Part shown: in pieces, positions 1 through 4,899 of the stretch
How the letters are laid out: each line of letters begins with the position of its first letter
Numbering within the stretch: position 1 is the stretch's first letter
NCBI GenBank assembly: GCA_021820165.1
Contig: JAKADW010000168.1
Span: forward strand, 1 to 5,315
Source: Bacillota bacterium
Lineage (GTDB): Bacteria > Bacillota_E > Sulfobacillia > Sulfobacillales > Sulfobacillaceae
Reading direction: 5' to 3'
DNA length: 5,315 nt
Notes under the pieces: model-generated
What the model was told of the DNA's origin: nothing
The model's database searches: none
What the model saw: only the letters and a program-made list of their open reading frames with translations
Translations under genes and position numbers: made by a program

Positions 1-149
1 TCCATCGCTCGTTCAGACAGTGCTTGCTGCAGCAGTGTCCGCATCACCTCGGAGGGCGGCGTTCGGGTTTCGCGGGAAATCCGCTGCACCGCTTTAATCT
101 GCCAGGTATAAAGATAGTAGTCCGCCCGCTTTTGATCAGCTTTGGGCAT
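1..149 (-). CDS. Ribbon-helix-helix-like small protein, N-terminal part (runs off left edge)
   Basis: The reading frame is open from the start codon to the window edge: 49 complete codons, with the C-terminus missing. The fragment starts MPKADQKRADYYLYTWQ and ends in QQALSERAM. Its layout matches a CopG/Arc-type ribbon-helix-helix unit: a basic N-terminus, a short strand (about residues 8-13), a first helix ending in ISRET (about 24-28), a turn (RTPP), and a second helix opening with SEVMRTLL (about 33-40). Such proteins bind DNA as dimers and act as repressors or antitoxins. Two in-frame ATGs exist, at 155 and 149. The one at 149 is preferred because the GGAGG core at 158-162 sits 8 nt upstream, against only 2 nt for the other. 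It lies 48 bp after the nucleoside hydrolase stop on the same strand, so it may be the next gene of that operon. The RHH assignment is pattern-based; the partner and target are unknown. Confidence 0.6.
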   Translation of the reverse strand, partial: MPKADQKRADYYLYTWQIKAVQRISRETRTPPSEVMRTLLQQALSERAM

Positions 150-157
150 CGTCATCC

Positions 158-162
158 CCTCC
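158..162 (-). promoter_or_regulatory. Ribosome binding site of the RHH-like gene
   Basis: On the minus strand this is the GGAGG core of an AGGGAGGGG run (164-156). The spacing is 8 nt to the ATG at 149 and 2 nt to the in-frame ATG at 155, which favours 149. It lies in the gap after the nucleoside hydrolase stop and shows that the small gene is translated independently. Confidence 0.7.
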
Positions 163-197
163 CTTTGCTAGGTATAACGCAAGGAGTCCGAGGAAGG

Positions 198-1118
198 TTA
201 CGGGCTTTGGTTAAACTTTTCCTGAAGACGCACAAGACGCTGCCAGAGCCACTCGAGGAGTGCCTCCTGGTCCACGTCCATGGCGACCTGAACGGCGGGC
301 CGGTCAGCGCTCTCGGGCAAGCGCACCACGGTACCCCGCCCGTCTCCCGCGGTGAGCACCTGAAGCTTTTGGGATTCGAAGCGAAATAAGTCCGGCCGGG
401 CGTAAGCCGCCACCGCCACGGCGTCGTGTACAGCCAGACCCTCCGGATTCCTTTCGATGTGGTTCCCATACCACGTCAAGGTGTCCTGGAGAATGCGCCC
501 CAAGGAGCCCAATTGCCCCAACCGTTCAACGGCGTCCCAGGGCATGCGAGCCCGATGGGTCACATCGAGACCGACCAGACGGACAGGCACGGGCCCTCCG
601 AGCACCCAATCCGCCGCATCCGGGTCGACATAAAAATTAAACTCCGCGGTCGGCGTGACGTTTCCTCCATGAATGGCCCCACCCATAACCGTAATGCCCT
701 TCAAATTCCCCGCTCTGTCCTCCGGAAGACACCAAAGAAGCTTGGCCACATTCGTTAAAGGACCGGTCGCAATAAGGCTCACCTCGTCCCGCCAAAGGAG
801 GGGCCAAGAAAGCCAGGGCGGATCCGTGGGTCCCGAATACCCTTGTAGGGTCGGCTTCACCCAGCCGTCCAGCCCACTGGTGCCGTGAACATGGGGAGCC
901 GTGACTAAGCGCCGGACCAGCGGCCTGGAACTTCCCCGCGCGACAGTAATATCGTTCCGGTGAGCCGCTTCGAGCAACAACCGGGCATTTTCGTAGGTCT
1001 TCTCCAGTTCCACATTGCCGGCCACGGCGGCAACGCCGCTCACCGGTAACGACCCTAACGCCACATAGAGCGCAAGTGCGTCGTCGATGCCTGGATCCAT
1101 ATCTAAATAGACGGGCAC
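198..1118 (-). CDS. Nucleoside hydrolase (inosine/uridine-preferring family)
   Basis: The 306-aa protein is full length for the IUNH family. These enzymes hydrolyse the N-glycosidic bond of ribonucleosides to free base and ribose in the cytoplasm. The family signature DMDPGIDDALAL is at residues 6-17, giving the Ca2+/ribose-binding aspartates D6, D8, D12 and D13. Further family landmarks are GN (34-35), HGTSGL (78-83), the TGPLTN loop (118-123, with T122 as the probable calcium ligand), EFN (159-161) and the HDA motif (231-233), where H231 and D232 match the usual active-site His and metal-binding Asp. No key residue is missing. The start is GTG; the next in-frame Met (residue 7) would cut into the signature. 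There is no clear Shine-Dalgarno site, and the start lies 4 bp after the ribokinase stop, so translation is probably coupled to rbsK. The pairing with ribokinase supports a ribonucleoside salvage role. Base preference (purine or pyrimidine) cannot be read from the sequence. Confidence 0.93.
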   Translation of the reverse strand: MPVYLDMDPGIDDALALYVALGSLPVSGVAAVAGNVELEKTYENARLLLEAAHRNDITVARGSSRPLVRRLVTAPHVHGTSGLDGWVKPTLQGYSGPTDPPWLSWPLLWRDEVSLIATGPLTNVAKLLWCLPEDRAGNLKGITVMGGAIHGGNVTPTAEFNFYVDPDAADWVLGGPVPVRLVGLDVTHRARMPWDAVERLGQLGSLGRILQDTLTWYGNHIERNPEGLAVHDAVAVAAYARPDLFRFESQKLQVLTAGDGRGTVVRLPESADRPAVQVAMDVDQEALLEWLWQRLVRLQEKFNQSP

Positions 1119-1122
1119 GGAA

Positions 1123-2034
1123 TTAGTTGGATAGATGTTGACGCACCTCTTCTAGGCGCACGAATGAGGCTTGCGCACCCTCTTTAGTCGTGGATAAGGC
1201 GGCCGCGTGATTAGCCATGCGGATCGCATCGGACAAGGCGTCGCCCGCGTCTAACCGCGCCGCCAACGCTCCCGCAAACGCATCGCCCGCCCCGACCGCA
1301 TCGATGGCTTTTACCGACTCCCCCGGAAGGTAGAAGAGGCCACGGGCCGTGGCCCACACCACACCCATTTCCCCGAGTTTAACGATCGCCACCTCCACGC
1401 CCCGGCTACGAATCTGCCGGGCCGCGGCCTTGGCCGTACGGACGTCGGTAATTTCCTCCCCGACTAAGGCTTCTGCCTCAAATTGGTTGGGTAGCATGAT
1501 ATCCACACGATAAAAGGACTTGGGTAAATTCGGCACAGCTGGTGCCGGGTCCAGCATCACCCGCGCCCTAATTTGATGGGCGATGCGAATGGCCTCCTCA
1601 ACCACGTCCAACGGTACTTCCAACTGCAGCACCAAGAGGTCCCGCGACGTTAGACGAGCCTCTAAGTCGGCCAGAACGTCCTGCCCAATCGCGGCATTAG
1701 CCCCCGGAACTACCGTAATGGCATTTTGCCCCGACTGCTCCACCACTATCATGGCGAGACCCGTCGAGCGGTCTTTGCTGACCCCAATGCGGCTCAAATC
1801 GACGTTGTCTTGACGCAAAAATTTGAGAGCTTGGACGGCAAAGGCATCCTCCCCAACCATGCCTAAGAGCGATGTCTCAGCACCCATACGGCGGGCTGCC
1901 AAGGCCTGATTCGCCCCTTTCCCGCCAGGGCTGGTCATGAAATCTTGGGCAAGTCCCGTTTCGCCCGCTTTGGGCACCCGCTTGATCCGGGCAATCAAAT
2001 CCAAATTAATACTGCCCAAAACCACTACCGCCAC
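1123..2034 (-). CDS. rbsK: Ribokinase (PfkB family)
   Basis: The 303-aa protein is typical in length for ribokinase, which phosphorylates D-ribose to ribose 5-phosphate with ATP. Visible landmarks are the substrate-side N-terminus GSINLDL (7-13), the PfkB signature GGKGANQA (37-44), GEDAF (61-65), a PNQFEAE segment (182-188) equivalent to the NxxE motif that binds Mg/phosphate, KLGEMG (219-224), and the ATP/anion-hole motif DAVGAGDAFAG (245-255) with catalytic base D251. The C-terminal KEGAQASF (284-291) resembles the monovalent-cation loop of ribokinases, which helps separate it from other PfkB sugar kinases. The start is GTG, chosen because an AAGGGGGGG run (2049-2041) lies at suitable spacing and the strand begins directly with AVVVLGS. 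It is the first gene of the minus-strand operon; the nucleoside hydrolase follows 4 bp after its stop and would supply ribose. No ribose transporter or Rbs repressor gene is seen here. Confidence 0.92.
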   Translation of the reverse strand: MAVVVLGSINLDLIARIKRVPKAGETGLAQDFMTSPGGKGANQALAARRMGAETSLLGMVGEDAFAVQALKFLRQDNVDLSRIGVSKDRSTGLAMIVVEQSGQNAITVVPGANAAIGQDVLADLEARLTSRDLLVLQLEVPLDVVEEAIRIAHQIRARVMLDPAPAVPNLPKSFYRVDIMLPNQFEAEALVGEEITDVRTAKAAARQIRSRGVEVAIVKLGEMGVVWATARGLFYLPGESVKAIDAVGAGDAFAGALAARLDAGDALSDAIRMANHAAALSTTKEGAQASFVRLEEVRQHLSN

Positions 2035-2040
2035 CCGACA

Positions 2041-2049
2041 CCCCCCCTT
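2041..2049 (-). promoter_or_regulatory. G-rich ribosome binding site of rbsK
   Basis: On the minus strand this reads AAGGGGGGG, a run of seven G residues ending 6 nt before the GTG start at 2034. It can pair with the anti-Shine-Dalgarno in several registers, using G-U pairs. Another GTG (2042-2040) overlaps the end of the run but is out of frame with the ribokinase. Confidence 0.5.
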
Positions 2050-2080
2050 GACCTATGTAAGCTTCGCGACTAGGCGCCCA

Positions 2081-2109
2081 TTTCCTTCTTGGCTATTAGA
2101 GTGTATGAT
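2081..2109 (+). promoter_or_regulatory. Candidate sigma-A promoter of the serine hydrolase gene
   Basis: The -10 element TATGAT (2104-2109) matches the consensus at 5 of 6 positions. A weak -35, TTTCCT (2081-2086, 3 of 6), lies at 17-bp spacing. Transcription would begin near 2116, leaving a leader of about 24 nt before the ATG at 2140. This also argues against the in-frame TTG at 2089 as the start codon. I found no convincing promoter for the divergent rbsK gene in the same spacer. Confidence 0.45.
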
Positions 2110-2126
2110 TACGCCGACATCTCTTC

Positions 2127-2132
2127 GGGAGG
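2127..2132 (+). promoter_or_regulatory. Ribosome binding site deciding the serine hydrolase start
   Basis: GGGAGG lies 7 nt before the ATG at 2140, which makes that ATG the best start. The GGAGG is followed at once by its own complement CCTCC (2135-2139), so the site could fold into a small GGAG-GAAC-CTCC hairpin. Confidence 0.75.
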
Positions 2133-2139
2133 AACCTCC

Positions 2140-2919
2140 ATGCCCATCGAAACCTTGGTAAAAAGTTGGGACGGCGCGTATAGCATTTCTGCAACCAACC
2201 TCAAAACGGGAGACCATGTAGCCTGGCGCGAACACGAGGTCATGCCCTCCGCTAGCCTTATTAAGGTCCCCATCATGGCAGAGATTTTTCGCCGGGTTGA
2301 AGAAGAACATCTCGACTTAAATGAAACGCTGGTGATGACCCAGGAGGATCAAGTCTCGGGTTCCGGCGTCTTGATGGATTTGACGCCGGGGCTTCGGCTT
2401 TCCCTTCGCGACCTAACCACTCTGATGATCACCGTGTCTGATAATACCGCCACGAATCTCCTCATCGACTATCTGGGCGTCGACACCGTCAACCAGTTAA
2501 TGCGGCGGCTGGGGCTCAACCAAACGGTGTTGGAACGCCGCCTGCAACGGGTACCCACCGAGCGTCCGCGCATGAACCGGACCTCCGCCCATGATATGAC
2601 ACGCCTGATGGAGCTTTTGGCCCGAGGTGAGGTGATTTCCGCCCGCGTCTCTCTTCAGATGGTAGACATCCTCGGCCGGTGCCAAGGGCCGGTCTCCATT
2701 GCGCCCCTTCCCCCGATGTCTTCCGTGCCCGGCGCTCTACCACAGCGAACCATCGCCCACAAGACGGGGAGTTTAAATGAGGCGCGCCACGACAGCGGGA
2801 TTGTCTCTTGGATGGGCGGCGCCTATGTCGCCACCATCATGAGCCAAGGGGCGCCCGAGTCGGTGCTTTTGAAAAATATTACCCGTCTCGGTCGAGAACT
2901 CTATCGCATCCTTCGTTAG
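2140..2919 (+). CDS. Beta-lactamase-like serine hydrolase (class A / PenP-related)
   Basis: The protein has 259 aa from the ATG with the GGGAGG site; an in-frame TTG at 2089 would add 17 residues but lies upstream of the likely transcription start. The three hallmark motifs of the penicillin-recognising serine enzymes are present in order: SLIK (39-42, nucleophile S39 and general base K42), SDN (100-102) and KTG (208-210). The overall size and the segment TATNLLIDYLG (103-113) fit class A-like proteins (COG2367). Two features are unlike a resistance enzyme. There is no hydrophobic signal peptide (the N-terminus is MPIETLVKSWDG), so it is predicted cytoplasmic. The omega-loop region (about 130-150, containing RLQRVPTERPRMNRTS) lacks an evident ExxLN motif with the deacylating Glu166; an ungapped match by eye places Pro139 there, with E141 nearby. 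It may be a peptidase, esterase or other amide hydrolase rather than a beta-lactamase; the substrate is unknown. Its stop overlaps that of the convergent CBS gene. Confidence 0.85.
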   Translation: MPIETLVKSWDGAYSISATNLKTGDHVAWREHEVMPSASLIKVPIMAEIFRRVEEEHLDLNETLVMTQEDQVSGSGVLMDLTPGLRLSLRDLTTLMITVSDNTATNLLIDYLGVDTVNQLMRRLGLNQTVLERRLQRVPTERPRMNRTSAHDMTRLMELLARGEVISARVSLQMVDILGRCQGPVSIAPLPPMSSVPGALPQRTIAHKTGSLNEARHDSGIVSWMGGAYVATIMSQGAPESVLLKNITRLGRELYRILR

Positions 2920-3374
2920 GGCTCAAGATGAGAGACCAGATAGCGGACAATGTCGTTTCGGGTAATGATCCCGAGGAGACGATCCTGCTTGCAGACAAAG
3001 ACGCGACGCACATTTTGCCGCAACATGATGTCGGTAATCTCGCCGATAGGGGTCTCGGGCCCCACTGTCACGGCGCCCCGACTCATCATCTTTTGCACCG
3101 GCAAGGCGAGTAGTTGATCGCGATCGCGGGTAAATACAGCATTGTCCGTCATCACATGGGTTGATCCAATTAGACTATGATAAACCTTGTGAGCCCGTTG
3201 TTGAAACGCCCGCAACACGTCCCCACCAGTGATGGCACCAATGAGTCGTCCATTCTTGTCCACAACCGGAAGTCCACTAATGGTGTGGCGGCGAAGCAGC
3301 TTGACCGCCTCACCAATGCTGGCCGTGGACTCAATCTTGATTACGTCTGTTGTCATCATTTCTTGCGCAATCAC
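2916..3374 (-). CDS. Two-CBS-domain protein
   Basis: The protein has 152 aa and consists almost entirely of a tandem CBS pair (Bateman module). CBS1 spans about residues 6-60 with GLPVVD (34-39) and GAITGGD (46-52). CBS2 spans about 96-149 with VRRVFV (122-127) and GIITRND (135-141). In each, the T-x-x-D end (T49/D52 and T138/D141) is the usual site contacting the ribose of adenosine nucleotides such as AMP, ATP or SAM. A linker of about 35 residues (57-95) is longer than in minimal pairs. No enzymatic or transport domain is attached, so it is probably a stand-alone nucleotide sensor acting on an unknown partner. The GTG at 3374 is chosen because GGAGG (3386-3382) lies 7 nt upstream; an in-frame GTG at 3380 is only 1 nt from that core. 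The gene is divergent from the MFS gene and convergent with the serine hydrolase, overlapping it by 4 nt. A CBS-pair protein is clear; its function is not. Confidence 0.88.
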   Translation of the reverse strand: MIAQEMMTTDVIKIESTASIGEAVKLLRRHTISGLPVVDKNGRLIGAITGGDVLRAFQQRAHKVYHSLIGSTHVMTDNAVFTRDRDQLLALPVQKMMSRGAVTVGPETPIGEITDIMLRQNVRRVFVCKQDRLLGIITRNDIVRYLVSHLEP

Positions 3375-3381
3375 CCACACC

Positions 3382-3386
3382 CCTCC
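3382..3386 (-). promoter_or_regulatory. Ribosome binding site deciding the CBS gene start
   Basis: The minus strand reads ATAGGAGGG, with the GGAGG core 7 nt from the GTG at 3374 and only 1 nt from the in-frame GTG at 3380. The shorter start is therefore preferred. Confidence 0.7.
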
Positions 3387-3413
3387 TATCGGTCAACCCA
3401 CCAATCCTTCCCA

Positions 3414-3442
3414 TTCCCAGTTTACTCTGCCTTTGATAAAAT
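3414..3442 (+). promoter_or_regulatory. Extended -10 promoter of the MFS gene
   Basis: The -35 is TTCCCA (3414-3419, 4 of 6 to TTGACA). A 17-bp spacer follows, then the -10 TAAAAT (3437-3442, 5 of 6) preceded by TG-A (3434-3436), which makes it an extended -10. Transcription is expected to start near 3449, about 40 nt before the ATG. The in-frame GTG at 3445 would then lie at or before the transcript's 5' end, which supports the ATG at 3490. The -10 is embedded in the inverted repeat at 3434-3456. Confidence 0.6.
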
Positions 3443-3456
3443 GAGTGGGTTTATCA
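3434..3456. promoter_or_regulatory. Perfect inverted repeat, candidate operator at the MFS promoter
   Basis: TGATAAA (3434-3440) and TTTATCA (3450-3456) are perfect inverted copies separated by 9 bp (ATGAGTGGG), for 23 bp in total. The left arm coincides with the extended -10 and the right arm falls at about +2 to +8, so a bound dimer would block RNA polymerase. The arms are AT-rich and the stem would be weak as RNA, so a protein-binding site is more likely than a terminator. TetR- or MarR-type repressors commonly use such sites ahead of efflux genes, but no such regulator gene lies in the window. It also lies in the leader region of the divergent CBS gene and could affect both. Confidence 0.5.
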
Positions 3457-3477
3457 GCCATTTTTCGTCGGTTATCG

Positions 3478-3483
3478 AGGGGG
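3478..3483 (+). promoter_or_regulatory. Ribosome binding site deciding the MFS start
   Basis: AGGGGG lies 6 nt before the ATG at 3490. No comparable site precedes the in-frame GTG at 3445. Confidence 0.7.
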
Positions 3484-3489
3484 ATCCAC

Positions 3490-4689
3490 ATGGGCCGGTT
3501 TGACCGGTGGCGGGATCCGGATATCCCGGATACCTTTTACATATTGATGTTGGGCCGATTTGTGAACCTGGTTGGCAACTCTCTGGTGTTCCCTTTCATG
3601 ACCATCTATTTGGCAGACCGCCTCCATGCCTCCATGACCGTTGTGGGCTTGGTGATGACACTTTATGGACTTTCCCAGGTAGTGGCTCAGCTGATCGGGG
3701 GCGTGCTTAGTGACTCCTGGGGACGTCGGCCGGTGATGTTGCTCTCCTTAAGCGTTGGGGCGCTTTGCACGCTTGCCGTCGGCCTGGCTCCGACGCCCGC
3801 CTTTCTCATCGGAGCCCTGGTGTTGATGGGGCTTTCCGTCCCCTTGTTCCAACCCGCTTCCATGGCTATGGTGGGCGACTTAGTCCCGCAAGCGAAATTG
3901 ACTCAGGCATACAGCTTTATGCGCATGGCGTCGAACGCCGGCATTATCATTGGCCCCATGATTGGCGGATTTTTAGCGAATCACTCGTTTCTCGCCGTAT
4001 TCGGCCTGGATGCTCTCTCTATGGCTATTTATGCCGTCATTATTCAACTGGGCGTCCCCCATCGTAAGCCCCGTACCAGTTCGGTAGCGCCACGGGGACT
4101 CCTGGATGTGGCACGCGATGGCCCCTTCTTGCGCTTCTCGCTCTTCTGGGGCCTCACCGGCATGGTCTACGCCCAGTTATACCAGGTGGTCCCCGCCTAT
4201 CTCCACCTCGACTTGCATGACCCCACCCCCACCTTCGGATATCTGGCCGCAGAAAACGCGCTCTTGGTCTTGGTGTTGCAGTGGCCCGTGGCTCGTATCG
4301 CCCAGCGTTTTAAGCCCCCCACGCTCATGGCAGCCGGAAGCCTCTTGTACGGTCTCGGTTTTTTCACCATGCTAGCCGGGCATACCTTCGCCGTTTTTGC
4401 TCTGTCCGTCTTCATCATTACGCTTGGGGAAAACGTCATCAACCCCGCCGCCTCAACCTGGGTGGCGCATCGAGCCCCGGAAGAGCTGCGCGGCCGCTAC
4501 ATGGGGCTTTTTGGTTTGGCCAACCGCACCGGATCGGCTCTGGGGCCTACCGTGGGTGGGGCGCTACTCACGGCCGGGGCTACCTTCTGGCTTTCGGTCG
4601 TGGCTCTTGGTGCCGGTGGTGTATCGCTCGGTTTCCTGCGCTTCGGCCAACAAGAAACCCGGCGCCAAGAGTCATCTCAAGCCGTCTAA
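3490..4689 (+). CDS. MFS transporter, drug:H+ antiporter-like (DHA1 type)
   Basis: The 399-aa protein is of typical length for a 12-helix major facilitator, and about twelve hydrophobic stretches can be seen. The first helix follows residue 15; a hydrophilic loop around 188-207 (with HRKPRTSS) separates the two six-helix halves. Motif A is present between helices 2 and 3: GGVLSDSWGRRP (70-81), with D75, R79 and R80. In helix 5, GIIIGPMIGG (151-160) matches antiporter motif C (GxxxGPxxGG), typical of proton-coupled exporters. The second half has a degenerate GPTVGG. These point to export of a small molecule from the cytoplasm driven by the proton gradient; the substrate cannot be deduced. The C-terminus is polar (QQETRRQESSQAV). 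The ATG at 3490 is chosen over the GTG at 3445 for its Shine-Dalgarno site and its position relative to the promoter. The gene stands alone, with its own promoter and operator-like repeat and a hairpin 60 bp after its stop. Confidence 0.9.
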   Translation: MGRFDRWRDPDIPDTFYILMLGRFVNLVGNSLVFPFMTIYLADRLHASMTVVGLVMTLYGLSQVVAQLIGGVLSDSWGRRPVMLLSLSVGALCTLAVGLAPTPAFLIGALVLMGLSVPLFQPASMAMVGDLVPQAKLTQAYSFMRMASNAGIIIGPMIGGFLANHSFLAVFGLDALSMAIYAVIIQLGVPHRKPRTSSVAPRGLLDVARDGPFLRFSLFWGLTGMVYAQLYQVVPAYLHLDLHDPTPTFGYLAAENALLVLVLQWPVARIAQRFKPPTLMAAGSLLYGLGFFTMLAGHTFAVFALSVFIITLGENVINPAASTWVAHRAPEELRGRYMGLFGLANRTGSALGPTVGGALLTAGATFWLSVVALGAGGVSLGFLRFGQQETRRQESSQAV

Positions 4690-4749
4690 TGGGAGCTCAT
4701 GCGATTGGTAGCAACACAACGGGAGGCCAAACACCACGCACAGGCGAGC

Positions 4750-4775
4750 GCCCTATGCCTGGACCGGCATAGGGC
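4750..4775. terminator. Strong hairpin between convergent genes, possible terminator without a T tract
   Basis: GCCCTATGCC (4750-4759) and GGCATAGGGC (4766-4775) form a perfect 10-bp stem with a 6-nt loop, TGGACC. It sits 60 bp past the MFS stop and about 125 bp past the convergent YitT-like stop. Neither side is followed by a run of T on its strand, so it is not a standard intrinsic terminator. It may act as a transcript 3'-end stabiliser or as a bidirectional terminator. The rest of the spacer (4690-4749 and 4776-4899) holds nothing I can support. Confidence 0.55.
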
Positions 4776-4899
4776 CACTATCCACGACGAACGAATCCAT
4801 GTTCTGCGACACCTCTTCTGAGCCACCGGTGATAGTGGATATCCCCCAAAAGCGTTGGCGGACTTCTGGTATCACACGATGTCCCAGCCGTTTTCTAGG

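Noticed and set aside
169..190. Possible hairpin (TTGC/GCAA region) between the nucleoside hydrolase and the RHH-like gene as a terminator.
   Set aside because: The pairing is short and bulged, and no T tract follows. It does not justify splitting the operon.
24..888. Several long open frames on the plus strand across the nucleoside hydrolase gene.
   Set aside because: They are antisense shadows of a gene with a complete set of family motifs; their translations are Pro/Arg/His-rich without domain patterns.
2048..2053. TTGACC on the plus strand as a -35 element for the serine hydrolase.
   Set aside because: At 17-bp spacing the sequence is TAGGCG, not a usable -10; the TATGAT further downstream is too far away.
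2089..2139. TTG at 2089 as an upstream start for the serine hydrolase.
   Set aside because: It lies upstream of the likely transcription start and has no ribosome site, whereas the ATG at 2140 has GGGAGG at 7 nt. The 17 extra residues are not signal-peptide-like.
3511..3531. Two overlapping inverted repeats at the start of the MFS gene (CGGGAT/ATCCCG and ATCCGG/CCGGAT).
   Set aside because: They fall inside codons 8-14 of a well-supported gene, with 6-bp arms each, and are readily explained by GC-rich coding sequence.
4699..4821. A 40-codon ATG-to-TGA frame on the plus strand just after the MFS gene.
   Set aside because: The only purine-rich stretch (GGGAG) is 3 nt from the ATG, the frame runs through the perfect hairpin, and the product (rich in His and Arg) has no recognisable motif. 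It is more likely chance.
4775..4838. 8-bp inverted repeat CCACTATC ... GATAGTGG in the spacer after the MFS gene.
   Set aside because: The arms are 48 bp apart, the left arm overlaps the 10-bp hairpin, and no T tract follows. It is too weak to call.
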